DNA of 64,000 nt from an uncultured Eubacteriales bacterium. Its GTDB lineage: Bacteria; Bacillota; Clostridia; Christensenellales; Borkfalkiaceae. Location of the stretch: contig CAJLRM010000003.1 in assembly GCA_905209085.1 (NCBI GenBank), positions 62,001 to 126,000 of the forward strand. The letters are read 5' to 3'. Below the pieces are notes generated by a model, which saw nothing but the letters and a program-made list of their open reading frames with translations, did not search any database and was not told the origin of the DNA. Position 1 is the first letter of the stretch, and each line of letters starts with the position of its first letter. This document shows positions 24,294-32,961 of the stretch, one piece after another. The position numbers and the translations under genes are program-made.

Positions 24294-24458
24294 ATGATGA
24301 ACGAAAAAGAAATCAATACCTGCATCGGCTGCGGCGTCACCGAATGTAAGTATAACTGTTCGGGCGACTACTGCACGCTTTCGAAGATCCATGTGGGCAA
24401 CACCTGTTCCTGCGAAGAGGAAAAGTGCACCTGCTGCGATAGTTTCGAACGCAAGTAA
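24294..24458 (+). CDS. DUF1540 small cysteine-rich protein
   Basis: 54 aa starting MMNEKEINTCIGCGVTECKY and ending CTCCDSFERK, with ten Cys. The spacing (C..CGVTECKYN, C, then C.C.....C.CC.SF) matches DUF1540, whose members are one or two Cys-rich repeats in Clostridia, presumably metal-binding; no function is established. Two adjacent ATGs are possible; the first (24294) has the better spacing to AAGGAGG (24277-24283). The gene is followed 20 nt later by a strong terminator, so it is a single-gene transcript. Confidence 0.88.
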   Translation: MMNEKEINTCIGCGVTECKYNCSGDYCTLSKIHVGNTCSCEEEKCTCCDSFERK

Positions 24459-24478
24459 TTTTCCCGGCGGTCTTAGAG

Positions 24479-24519
24479 AAACGCGGAATCGTCCCCTTCG
24501 GACGCTTCCGCGTTTTTTC
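24479..24519 (+). terminator. Terminator of the DUF1540 gene
   Basis: AAACGCGGAA (24479-24488) and TTCCGCGTTT (24506-24515), with an inner stem capped by CTTCGG, then a T run ending near 24518. Confidence 0.85.
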
Positions 24520-24930
24520 GTCGTTTAAAAAAGCTTTGACGAACAAACGAGGCGTCCGCGTTTTTCGGACGAGAAAGCGTTTAAAAATAGGCGGAACCCC
24601 GTTGCCTCCTCGCCGCGCTCCGCACAAGGCGCCGGTGCGCGGAAATAGACAGTCGGGAAAGTCCGCCGCTTACCGACAGATTATCCGCTTTTATTTTATC
24701 TCTATTACTAAAACAAGTAAGAGAGGAGAAAACGGAAAATGAAAGCGCTTAGAACAGAGCCGCGGAAAAGATAATTTTGAAAATGGGAGCAAAAAATAAT
24801 CGGGGGCGGGATAGAACTCCTCCCTCAGGCACTTTTTTCCTTTTCGCAAAAGGGCGAGGGGATTTTCGCGGTCTTTGTCGAAAAGTGACAATTGTGAAAA
24901 AAATAAATTTTTTGAAAAAATTTTCTAAAA
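24520..24930. other. Gene-free region before the glycan locus
   Basis: About 410 bp with no convincing gene, RNA or strong hairpin. It separates the DUF1540 terminator from the first LacI-controlled promoter. AT-rich towards the end. Confidence 0.5.
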
Positions 24931-24935
24931 ACCCC

Positions 24936-24984
24936 TTGACATTTGAAAATTAGGTGCTATAATAAAATTACGTTAACGTTAACG
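24936..24984 (+). promoter_or_regulatory. LacI-controlled promoter of the GH43 gene
   Basis: TTGACA (24936-24941), 16-bp spacer, TATAAT (24958-24963). Eight bases after the -10 lies CGTTAACGTTAACG (24971-24984), two overlapping CGTTAACG palindromes spanning the transcription start. The same motif recurs at 27221-27238. Binding of the LacI-family protein encoded at 26164 would block initiation; this assignment is inference from motif type and gene order. Confidence 0.8.
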
Positions 24985-25083
24985 GGAATGTATACGAAAA
25001 ACGTTAAAGCGTTGACAAACGGCGCGCGGCAAGAGAGTAGAAGCGTTTGCGTCGGGACGAAACGGAAAGGAGAACTGAGGAAA

Positions 25084-25968
25084 ATGATACGCACGGAGAT
25101 TACGGGAATAGGGGATCCGTTCATCTTGAAAGACGGGGACACTTACTATATGTACGCGACGTCCGCGCCCGACGGATTCAAGTATTTCACGTCGAAGAAT
25201 CTGACGGATTGGACGAAGGGCGGATATTGCTACAAGGACAGTCCGTGGGGAGAAAACAATTTCTGGGCGCCCGAGGTATATGCGCGCAACGGAAAATATT
25301 ACATGATTTTCACGGCGCGCTGGAAGGAAAAGCACAGCCTGCGCATCGGCGTGGCCGTTGCCGACAGTCCCGAGGGGGAGTTTAAGGATCTTTTGGGCGC
25401 TCCGCTGTTCGATTTCGGATACGCGGTGATCGACGCCACCTTGTTTCAGGACGACGACGGCAAAGAGTATCTCTACTATGTGCGCGATTGCAGCGAAAAC
25501 ATTATCGACGGGGTACATACCAGCGAGATATACTGTTCGGAGATTTCGCCCGATTATCGTTCTCTTGTCGGGGAACCCAAAAAAATCACTTCTCCCGACG
25601 TTCCCTGGGAAACTTCTTTGAGCAAAGAATGGCACTGGAACGAGGGACCCGCCCTCTGGAAGAGAAACGGGAGATATTATCTCAACTATTCCGTCAACTG
25701 TTTCGATTCCCGGGAATATTCGGTGGGGTGCGCGGAGAGTACGTCGCCCTGGGGAAAGTTTGAAAAGTACGAGGATAATCCCATCTTGAAGTACGAGAAA
25801 GGAGAGTTTTCGGGACCCGGGCACAACTGCTTTTTCGAGGGAAAGGACGGAAAACTGTATACGGCGTTCCATATTCACACCGATTACGACAAACCGAGCG
25901 GCGATCGCCGCGCCTGCATCGCGGAAGTATATTTCGACGAGGCGGGAAAAATGAGATTCCGGCTTTAA
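25084..25968 (+). CDS. Glycoside hydrolase family 43, cytoplasmic
   Basis: 294 aa from the ATG at 25084, chosen for the GGAG/GAGG sites upstream and because the longer frame (24943) would start inside the promoter. It is a single five-bladed beta-propeller with GH43 catalytic residues: base D11 in IGDPF, pKa-modulating D117 in AVIDATLF, and acid E187 in HWNEGPALW. Also NNFWAPEVYARNGKYYM. No signal peptide. GH43 enzymes are beta-xylosidases, alpha-arabinofuranosidases or arabinanases; here it probably trims imported arabinose- or xylose-containing oligosaccharides. First gene of the glycan locus, behind a LacI operator and followed by the regulator gene. Confidence 0.9.
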   Translation: MIRTEITGIGDPFILKDGDTYYMYATSAPDGFKYFTSKNLTDWTKGGYCYKDSPWGENNFWAPEVYARNGKYYMIFTARWKEKHSLRIGVAVADSPEGEFKDLLGAPLFDFGYAVIDATLFQDDDGKEYLYYVRDCSENIIDGVHTSEIYCSEISPDYRSLVGEPKKITSPDVPWETSLSKEWHWNEGPALWKRNGRYYLNYSVNCFDSREYSVGCAESTSPWGKFEKYEDNPILKYEKGEFSGPGHNCFFEGKDGKLYTAFHIHTDYDKPSGDRRACIAEVYFDEAGKMRFRL

Positions 25969-26163
25969 GCGGAATAGACAAAGAATTTCGAAGCTTGAAA
26001 AGTAAAAGATTCGGAAAGCGTTTTTCCGAAAGAAAGCAAAAGGCGGGAAAGCCGCAAAGCGCAAATTTATTTTGGACGAAGAGAAGCTCCCGAGCAAAGG
26101 GAGAAAACCGAATCCCCGCGGGTGCGGAGAGGGCGTAACGGGCGAAAAAGGTCGGAGAGAAAA

Positions 26164-27144
26164 ATGGAAAGAAAAGCAAGGGTGACAATCAAAGACGTGG
26201 CAAGGATCGCGATGGTGACGCCGCAGACGGTGTCGAGGGCTTTGAGGGACGCCCCCGATATTGCGCAGTCCACCAAGACGCGCGTGCTGGAAATAGCCTC
26301 CAATCTCAACTATGTGAAAAATTCCACAGCCAGCGCCCTCAGAAGAGGCTCGACAAGACTGATCGGGGTCATTTACGACAATCTCATCAATCTGTATTTC
26401 TCCGTCATGACCGATTTTATTCAATTTTGCCTGAAAGAACGCGGCTACTCCATGCTGACTATCTCCGTCCGCAGCTTTCACCTCAATGAAGAGGCATACA
26501 TGGCAGCCGTTTCCCATAACGTGGACGGCATCATCAGCTTCCTCGAACCTGACGAAGAACTGACCGAACTGATCAAGAGCTATAACGTTCCCGTGCTGTT
26601 GTTCGGACGGCGCACGAACGTAAAGAGGATAGACTGTATCCATACGGATGACGAGGCGGGCGGGCGTCTGGCGGCGGCGAGGCTGGCGGACGACGGCTGC
26701 AAGAATGCGGTGTGCATCACGGAAGCGCTCGAACTCACCTGCGCTTACGATCGCTATCACGGATTCGAAGAGGAACTTAAAAGGCGCGGCATCTCCAAGC
26801 CCCGCATCGTCAATCCCAATGTTCCGGGACTCGAACAGCAATTGCTTTCGCTGATGAAGTCCCCCGAAGGATTCCCCGACGGCATCTTCTGCTTCAACGA
26901 TATGCTGGCGTTCGAAACGCTGTATTTCATCGAAAAAAACAATCTGCCTTCCGTCAAGGTGATCGGCTACGACAACGTACAGCAGGAAATCCACATTCCC
27001 CGCCGCCTGACCACCGTCGGCACGGATAAACTCGCACTCGCCAAGCGCGCCACCGAGATGATTATTTCCAAAGTGGAAACGGGCGACACGAACCGAGCCA
27101 TCGAAAAGAAAGGCGTATTTTTAGTGGAAGGCACGACGGCCTGA
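26164..27144 (+). CDS. LacI family transcriptional regulator
   Basis: 326 aa from the ATG at 26164 (GGAGAG upstream; the longer frame from 26122 is less supported). The N-terminal HTH (residues 1-55) reads VTIKDVARIAMVTPQTVSRA and carries the hinge helix SASALRRG. A periplasmic-binding-protein-like effector domain follows (about 62-326), ending in TTVGTDKLALAKRATEMI. Such repressors release DNA on binding a sugar. Operators of the CGTTAACG type flank the gene, at 24971 before GH43 and at 27221 before the lipoprotein-transporter operon, so it probably controls both. It sits 195 nt after the GH43 stop and may be cotranscribed, giving autoregulation. Confidence 0.93.
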   Translation: MERKARVTIKDVARIAMVTPQTVSRALRDAPDIAQSTKTRVLEIASNLNYVKNSTASALRRGSTRLIGVIYDNLINLYFSVMTDFIQFCLKERGYSMLTISVRSFHLNEEAYMAAVSHNVDGIISFLEPDEELTELIKSYNVPVLLFGRRTNVKRIDCIHTDDEAGGRLAAARLADDGCKNAVCITEALELTCAYDRYHGFEEELKRRGISKPRIVNPNVPGLEQQLLSLMKSPEGFPDGIFCFNDMLAFETLYFIEKNNLPSVKVIGYDNVQQEIHIPRRLTTVGTDKLALAKRATEMIISKVETGDTNRAIEKKGVFLVEGTTA

Positions 27145-27220
27145 GTCTTTTAAAAAAATATTTTTTTAAAAATGGGGGCTTATGCCCGTCCGAGCGACGG
27201 GAAAAGCGCTTATTACACAC

Positions 27221-27238
27221 AACGTTAACGTTAACGTT
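27221..27238 (+). promoter_or_regulatory. LacI-type operator before the SGNH lipoprotein operon
   Basis: AACGTTAACGTTAACGTT, an 18-bp perfect palindrome made of overlapping CGTTAACG sites, matching the operator at 24971. It lies 77 nt after the regulator gene and about 210 nt before the next start codon. A matching promoter is not clear. Confidence 0.75.
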
Positions 27239-27282
27239 GCGAAAAGTTCAGATAAATTCATAAAAATTTTTCACCCCCCGGG

Positions 27283-27312
27283 GGGTGTGCATTTAGAACT
27301 AAATGCACACCC
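27283..27312. repeat. 30-bp near-perfect palindrome
   Basis: GGGTGTGCATTTAG (27283-27296) and CTAAATGCACACCC (27299-27312), separated by only AA. It is preceded by CCCCCCGGGGGG, itself self-complementary. No T run follows. It may be an operator for a second regulator or an mRNA structure in the long leader. Confidence 0.8.
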
Positions 27313-27449
27313 TATAAAAAACATTGATAGAAATTAAAAAATTCTGTCGGGCGGGCGAGAACACAGGGAACAATTAAAAATTATTCGGCTTTGCCGTTTT
27401 GGAAAGCCGCGTAAAATACATTTCAATGAAGACATAAGGAGGTCTTTGT

Positions 27450-30400
27450 ATGAGAAAGGGAAAGAAGATCACGATGGCGCTCATGGCTCTTTTGAGCACG
27501 GGGATGCTGTTTTCCGCCGTCGCGTGCGGCGGGAACGGAGATTCGGCTTCTTCGAGCTCGGGCGGTACGAATTCTTCGACGGACAGTTCGTCGGGAAATT
27601 CGCAAAGCTCCTCTTCTATCGACGCGGAACGGTTGGATAAAATTCCCGATTCCGAGTTGAAGACGCAGTCGACTGCCGGCGGCACCACCGCCACAGCGAG
27701 CTGGTTTGCCGTTTACGGCGAGAACGCGATGGAGTTCACCGTGTACGTGGAGGACGCGACGATCTATACGCAGGGCGGACTCTACAACAACGACGGGGTG
27801 GAACTCCTGCTCACAAAAGTGCAGCGGGTGAAGGGATATTCCGAGCATACGATCTCGGTGGTCGTGGACGCTACGGGCGACTTCCAGGTGAAAAACCTTT
27901 CTACCAATGCGCAGGTGACCGATTCCGGCGTTACGGCGAAAGCGACGGCGTTTACCCTGACGGGTACCGCCGTGGACGGATATTATCTGAACATTTCCGT
28001 GCCCTACACCGCGATCGAAGCGACGAAGGAGAAGAAGGACGCGGCGGTCTGTTTCGGCATCACGAACGCGAAGAACGCCGTGGATTTGAAGACCGTCTAC
28101 GATACCACCTATGACACGGACTATAAGAATATTCATACCTTTATGGCGATCACGGCGGACAATACCTATGCGGCGAATCCCTACGTTCAGTACGGCGTGG
28201 TATGGGGCGACGGCGGCAGTCTGAAAGCCTCCTCCGTATGGAATATCGAAAACGACGACGGCACGGAAAACGCGCATATCTCCATGACGGGCGTGGACAA
28301 TTTGGACAACTATATCTATATGCACGGCTCCAATAAGACTACGTTCTACGGGGAAGCGAAGATCAACGTCAAAGAACTTCTCAACAACGAAAAGTGGGGT
28401 AAGTTCGGTCTTATCATGACGGCGGCGGACGGTCAGGACGGATTCTTCTTCTACGTGGACGCGGCGAGCGCGGACGGAAAGGCGTTCAATGAAAATTCCG
28501 TTTCTCTCGGCTTCAATACCCGCACGGAAGGAAAGTGGGACGGCAACTGGTCTAACATCGGCACCCTCGGCGGCACTTCGGCGCAGTATACGGGCAGCGG
28601 CTATATCACGCTCGGCATCTATCGTCAGGGCGGCGTCTACAAACTGTATGCGAACGATCAGCTCGTCAAGATGGTGTCCTGCGGCATCGGAACGGACGAA
28701 GAAGCGTATCTCGGACTCGCTTCCTTCAACATCACGATGAACGTGAAGGAGTACTCGCTGGAAACGGATCCCTCTAAACTCGACGAGTATAAGATCGTCA
28801 CCGAAGCGAAAGATTATCTGTTCCTCGGCGACAGCTATATCGACACGGCGTTCTGGTATACCTACGACAACGTGTTCGGCACCCTTTCGGCTGCGAACGA
28901 GGGCGTCGGCGGCACCAAGACCTCCTATTGGATGAGCATGGTGGAAACCATAAAGCAGATGTACGATCCCAAGAACATCGTCATCCACATCGGCGTCAAC
29001 GACATCGACGACGGCAATACGACGGGCGAAACGACCATCGGGAGATTGGATGCGCTGATCGACGCCTATCAGACGGCTTTCCCCGAAACGAATATCTACT
29101 ATGTCGGACTCGTGCACAACATGATGTTCCAGAACAAGTGGGCGGAATACGACAAGGTTAACGCGCACATGAAAGCGCTTGCCCAGGACGATCCCAAACT
29201 CAACTTTATCGACATGGCGCAGTATATCACCGCGAACGAAAAAGGCTCCACGATGAGCTGGTTCAATGCGGACGGACTGCATTACGGCGTGGACGGCTAT
29301 GCGGTGCTCAACCGCGAGATCTATAAGGCGCTCGGCATTCAGCGCACGGCGAAGAAGAACGGACTCGGCGACGTGACGGCGGAGGGCGCTCCCGCGTTCT
29401 CGTACAGCGGCGGCTGGACGTTTGACGCGGAAGGCACGGCGCATAATACGGGCAAAGCGGAATCTCAGATCTTCCTCAGCGACCTTTACGCCGCGGACTT
29501 CTATGCGGAAGTGAAAATTTCCGTGGCGGGATTGACTGCCCCCGACGATTTTGCCAAAGCGGGATTGGCAGTGCGCACGACGGAAGGAACTTGGTTCTGG
29601 GCGCTCGACGCGAATAAGAACGACAATAAAGAAAAGTATATCAACGGCTGGTCGCAGGTCTATAATCGTATGGACACAATCAAAAGAGATTGGGACTGGG
29701 GCGGTTGTTTCGGCGCTTTCCAATGGACCTATAACAATCAGTTTCCCGTCGAATATCCGAACGGCGTCAGTTACGATTATAAGACGGACGGCAGCTTTAA
29801 AACCATGGCGATAGCCAAAGTAGGGGCAGATCTTTGGTTTATTGCGGACGGGAAGGTGGTCAATGGTCTTATAGGCGTTATGGGAGCCGATACGAAAGCC
29901 TCCGTATCCGTATTTAACTTTAATATGGAAATGTATGCAAAAGACGGGCTCGTCATTACGGATGCCGCCGCTTTAAAAACCAAGCTCGATTCCATGAAGA
30001 TTTACGAAACGACCAAGACTGTGGACGGCGATATAAGCGATTGGACGGACGCGCAGAAAACGAATCCTTACGTGATTCCCGCAACCGACGGCAGAAGCGT
30101 CACCATTTACGCGACGATGGAGTCCGACGGCATCTATGTTTTCTACGACGTAATTCATAACAGCTATGTTATCGATAAGCCCGAATGGTACAACAACACC
30201 AATCTCGAACTTAAATTCAAGGACAATTTGCAGCGTTTCGCGGACGCGGCGGGGCTTAATTCCCGTTGGGAATTTTCTGCCCGACAGATCAATGCTTCTA
30301 AATTTATTTCTACAACGGAAAACGGTAAGCACCATACCAAGGCGGAACTCTTTATCTCTTATTCCTGTATTGACGGTTTAGATAAGAGCGACCTTCAAAC

Positions 30401-31019
30401 GTTTATGGGCTTTGCCTGGAAGACGGGCGGTGAAACCGGCTTCGCTTGGGGCGGCGGCGACTTCTGGTACGGCGCGGAAGCGGATCCCGGTATGCCTAAC
30501 ATTATCGTGACGAAGAACGGCATCAGGACGGGCAGCATCAAGACGATCGACGGCGATATTTCCGACTGGAAAGACGAAACCTTTACGGCGGCAAACGTTA
30601 AAGCAGGTGTTACGGCGACTTATTCGGCGTTCCTCGGCAACGACGGTCTGTATTTTGCCATGGAAGTCAAAGAAGCTTCCATCGATGTAACAGGAACAAA
30701 TACGGCAGGCGATTGGTGGAAGAATACCAATTTGGAATTCTTTGCAAATGAGAACAGCAATACGCGCGCGGCGAGAGTCATGACGTTCGGCGGCAACCTG
30801 TATCATACCGGTTATATCACCGACGCGGCGATGAACTATGCGGACGGCGAAACGGAAGACACCTGGACGATAGAAGTATTTATCGCCAACGAACACCTTA
30901 TAAATGTGACCTCCGAAACTGCCTCTATGAAGCTCGATATGGGCGGACAGCTGTACGGCGCGGTGACGGATACGTGGCAGGATTATGTCCGCAACACCGT
31001 CATCAACAGAAAGGCGTAA
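27450..31019 (+). CDS. Giant multidomain SGNH-esterase lipoprotein
   Basis: 1189 aa. A lipoprotein signal with SAVAC (Cys about 28) and a Ser-rich linker begin it. Domains by eye: CBM9/DOMON-like beta-sandwich (about 74-245); jelly-roll module A (about 260-440); SGNH/GDSL hydrolase (about 455-630) with FLGDSYID (Ser near 462), IHIGVNDIDD and DGLHYGVDGY (Asp608, His611); jelly-roll module B (about 648-845); and two CBM9-like domains (about 855-1020 and 1028-1189), each starting K-T-x-D-G-D-I-S-D-W. It probably removes acyl groups from a polysaccharide at the cell surface while binding it through the flanking modules. First gene of the operon with the sugar importer. AAGGAGG precedes the ATG. 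Substrate unproven. Confidence 0.85.
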   Translation: MRKGKKITMALMALLSTGMLFSAVACGGNGDSASSSSGGTNSSTDSSSGNSQSSSSIDAERLDKIPDSELKTQSTAGGTTATASWFAVYGENAMEFTVYVEDATIYTQGGLYNNDGVELLLTKVQRVKGYSEHTISVVVDATGDFQVKNLSTNAQVTDSGVTAKATAFTLTGTAVDGYYLNISVPYTAIEATKEKKDAAVCFGITNAKNAVDLKTVYDTTYDTDYKNIHTFMAITADNTYAANPYVQYGVVWGDGGSLKASSVWNIENDDGTENAHISMTGVDNLDNYIYMHGSNKTTFYGEAKINVKELLNNEKWGKFGLIMTAADGQDGFFFYVDAASADGKAFNENSVSLGFNTRTEGKWDGNWSNIGTLGGTSAQYTGSGYITLGIYRQGGVYKLYANDQLVKMVSCGIGTDEEAYLGLASFNITMNVKEYSLETDPSKLDEYKIVTEAKDYLFLGDSYIDTAFWYTYDNVFGTLSAANEGVGGTKTSYWMSMVETIKQMYDPKNIVIHIGVNDIDDGNTTGETTIGRLDALIDAYQTAFPETNIYYVGLVHNMMFQNKWAEYDKVNAHMKALAQDDPKLNFIDMAQYITANEKGSTMSWFNADGLHYGVDGYAVLNREIYKALGIQRTAKKNGLGDVTAEGAPAFSYSGGWTFDAEGTAHNTGKAESQIFLSDLYAADFYAEVKISVAGLTAPDDFAKAGLAVRTTEGTWFWALDANKNDNKEKYINGWSQVYNRMDTIKRDWDWGGCFGAFQWTYNNQFPVEYPNGVSYDYKTDGSFKTMAIAKVGADLWFIADGKVVNGLIGVMGADTKASVSVFNFNMEMYAKDGLVITDAAALKTKLDSMKIYETTKTVDGDISDWTDAQKTNPYVIPATDGRSVTIYATMESDGIYVFYDVIHNSYVIDKPEWYNNTNLELKFKDNLQRFADAAGLNSRWEFSARQINASKFISTTENGKHHTKAELFISYSCIDGLDKSDLQTFMGFAWKTGGETGFAWGGGDFWYGAEADPGMPNIIVTKNGIRTGSIKTIDGDISDWKDETFTAANVKAGVTATYSAFLGNDGLYFAMEVKEASIDVTGTNTAGDWWKNTNLEFFANENSNTRAARVMTFGGNLYHTGYITDAAMNYADGETEDTWTIEVFIANEHLINVTSETASMKLDMGGQLYGAVTDTWQDYVRNTVINRKA

Positions 31020-31052
31020 AGAATTTACGATCGGCTAAAAAATAAGAGTTTG

Positions 31053-31093
31053 TTTTCTCCCGCCCTTGCCGAAAGGGCGAGAGCGGGAGAAAA
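31053..31093 (+). other. Intercistronic stem-loop before the solute-binding protein gene
   Basis: TTTTCTCCCGC (31053-31063) pairs with GCGGGAGAAAA (31083-31093), with an inner CCTT/AAGG. It has no T run after it and lies 30 nt before the binding-protein start. Such structures commonly protect or terminate the upstream part of transporter mRNAs, giving more binding protein than its neighbours. Confidence 0.6.
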
Positions 31094-31123
31094 ATTCAAA
31101 ACCAGTATAAAAGGAGTTAGATT

Positions 31124-32926
31124 ATGAGGAAATCAGCTAAACTTACGGCTCTGTTGCTCTCCGCGCTTCTCGTATCGACGGGGCTTACCGCCTGCGGCGG
31201 CGACGGCGGCAGAGGCGACATCGAATTGGATTCGTCCGGCAATATTCGTCCCGGCCCCGGAGGAGAAACGACGATTACTTTCTGGGGGTACGGCGACGAC
31301 AACGAAATTTCCGTGTTCCGCAAATTGGTGGAAGAATTCAACGCTAAGAATGCGGGCGTCATCAAAGTAAACTACGAAACGAAATCCAACGACAATTACA
31401 GCGAAAGCGCGCGTTTGGCTCTCCGTCAGAGCAAGGCGAAAGTAGATATTCTGTACGTAGGTGATGCCGACTTTAAAGCTTATGCGAAGCTCGGCTATCT
31501 CGAACCCCTCGACAACTATCTTGCGACGAGTCAGGAAGTAGTCATCGAGGATATGTGGGAAACTTCCGTCAACCGTTTCAAATACGACGTCAACACTACG
31601 ACGCAGGAGGGACCTGACTCTCATTATTGGGGAATCCCCAAGGATATCGGTCCCACCGTCATCTATTACAACGAAACGTATTTTAACGAGGCGGGTGTGA
31701 CTGTCATCAGCGTTGCTGCGGACGATCTCGAAGACTTTAATAACGGCGGAAAAGATTCTCGAGGAAAGACCAAAGCGGATTACGGAATTACGGGAACGGT
31801 CAAGGAAAAGGGCTATTTCGAACTGGGCGGCAAGAAATGGTTTAACAACCAAGTCCCCATGAGCTGGGACGAGTGCGTTACTCTTTCCACGCTGGTGCAG
31901 ACCGAGGCGCGCACGAAGCATAAGAACGACAACATTTACGGCTACTTTACGGAATGGTGGTTCAATTACGGCTGGTCGGTGGGCGGCGACTGTATCGAAT
32001 ACGTCGAAACGGACGACACGGCGTACAACGGCGGCTATTGGGATTTCACCCTGATGGACAACACCAAAAACTACATCGTCGCCGACGACAATACGGCCGG
32101 CTACGACGTAAACGGCAATCATTACGACGCGGGTGAGATCATTGACTGGGCGGATAAGCTGGTGGATACCAAAGCCTCCAAAAAGACTGTACGTCCGGAA
32201 GTCAAGGCCGCGGCGGAAAGCGGAAAGCTCAACGAGCTTCCTTCTCAGAGAGAAGCGTTCGTGGAATTCGTCCGTATCGGTCAGAAATCCACCGTGGAAG
32301 TGGAATCCGGTCTTAAAGGTTACGGCATCTGCCCGTCGCCTACCTCTTTGGGCGGCGACTCGGGCAAGACGGCTGCTTTCGCAAAGGGAAACCTCGGTAT
32401 GCTGGTGGACGGCAGATGGAACGTCGTCAATTTCAGAAAGCAGATGGACGGCAAATACCTTTGGGACGTGGCTCCCCTTCCTCAGTATAAAGAGTACGAC
32501 GAAAACGGAGATATTATCGTTCACGGCATCGAAGCGGGACATTCGGGCAGCGTAGCGCTTTGCATCAACGCGAAATCGACGAAGAAGAACGCGGCATGGA
32601 AATTCGCGGAATTCATCGGCGGCAAGACGGGACAGACCGCGCAGGCGGAATCGGGCTTTGCGATCCCTTCCCAGAAAGAGCTCGCAAACAGCGAAGTATT
32701 CTTGCAGAGCAATCAAAATCCCAAAAACTCCATCGTCTTCGTCCGCGCGGCGGAATACGAAACTCCCGGCGACTGGTGGTATCTCGAAGATAAGAAGTGG
32801 ATCGACGACTGGGCGGGCGTTTTGAACGGCGACGTCAGAAACGGCAATAAGACGCTTTCCGACTTTGAAAAAGATTCGAAGTATTTGAAGACCTGGGAAC
32901 TTCTTAAAAATTATACAAAGAAATAA
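31124..32926 (+). CDS. CUT1 ABC transporter solute-binding lipoprotein
   Basis: 600 aa, longer than the usual 420-550 of family 1 binding proteins. Lipobox LTAC (Cys about 24). After a short Gly/Asp linker comes TITFWGYGDDNEISVFRKLV, then ESARLALRQSKAKVDILYVGD and WGIPKDIGPTVIYYNETYFNEAGV; near the end are FAKGNLGMLVDGRWNVVNF and AWKFAEFIGGKTGQTAQAESGFAIPS. It captures oligosaccharides outside the membrane for the two permeases that follow. The extra length comes from insertions around residues 190-250 and 300-370. AAAGGAG precedes the ATG. In the LacI-controlled operon. Confidence 0.93.
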   Translation: MRKSAKLTALLLSALLVSTGLTACGGDGGRGDIELDSSGNIRPGPGGETTITFWGYGDDNEISVFRKLVEEFNAKNAGVIKVNYETKSNDNYSESARLALRQSKAKVDILYVGDADFKAYAKLGYLEPLDNYLATSQEVVIEDMWETSVNRFKYDVNTTTQEGPDSHYWGIPKDIGPTVIYYNETYFNEAGVTVISVAADDLEDFNNGGKDSRGKTKADYGITGTVKEKGYFELGGKKWFNNQVPMSWDECVTLSTLVQTEARTKHKNDNIYGYFTEWWFNYGWSVGGDCIEYVETDDTAYNGGYWDFTLMDNTKNYIVADDNTAGYDVNGNHYDAGEIIDWADKLVDTKASKKTVRPEVKAAAESGKLNELPSQREAFVEFVRIGQKSTVEVESGLKGYGICPSPTSLGGDSGKTAAFAKGNLGMLVDGRWNVVNFRKQMDGKYLWDVAPLPQYKEYDENGDIIVHGIEAGHSGSVALCINAKSTKKNAAWKFAEFIGGKTGQTAQAESGFAIPSQKELANSEVFLQSNQNPKNSIVFVRAAEYETPGDWWYLEDKKWIDDWAGVLNGDVRNGNKTLSDFEKDSKYLKTWELLKNYTKK

Positions 32927-32961
32927 TTTTCGCGGCTTTTTAAAGAAAGGAGGATGATGGA

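Noticed and set aside
24979..26994. 671-codon reverse-strand frame opposite GH43 and lacI
   Set aside because: Forward genes here have clear catalytic and HTH motifs; the reverse frame arises from codon bias and has no recognisable domain.
27423..29723. 766-codon reverse-strand frame opposite the SGNH lipoprotein
   Set aside because: No promoter, ribosome site or domain; composition is the complement of a GC-biased forward gene.
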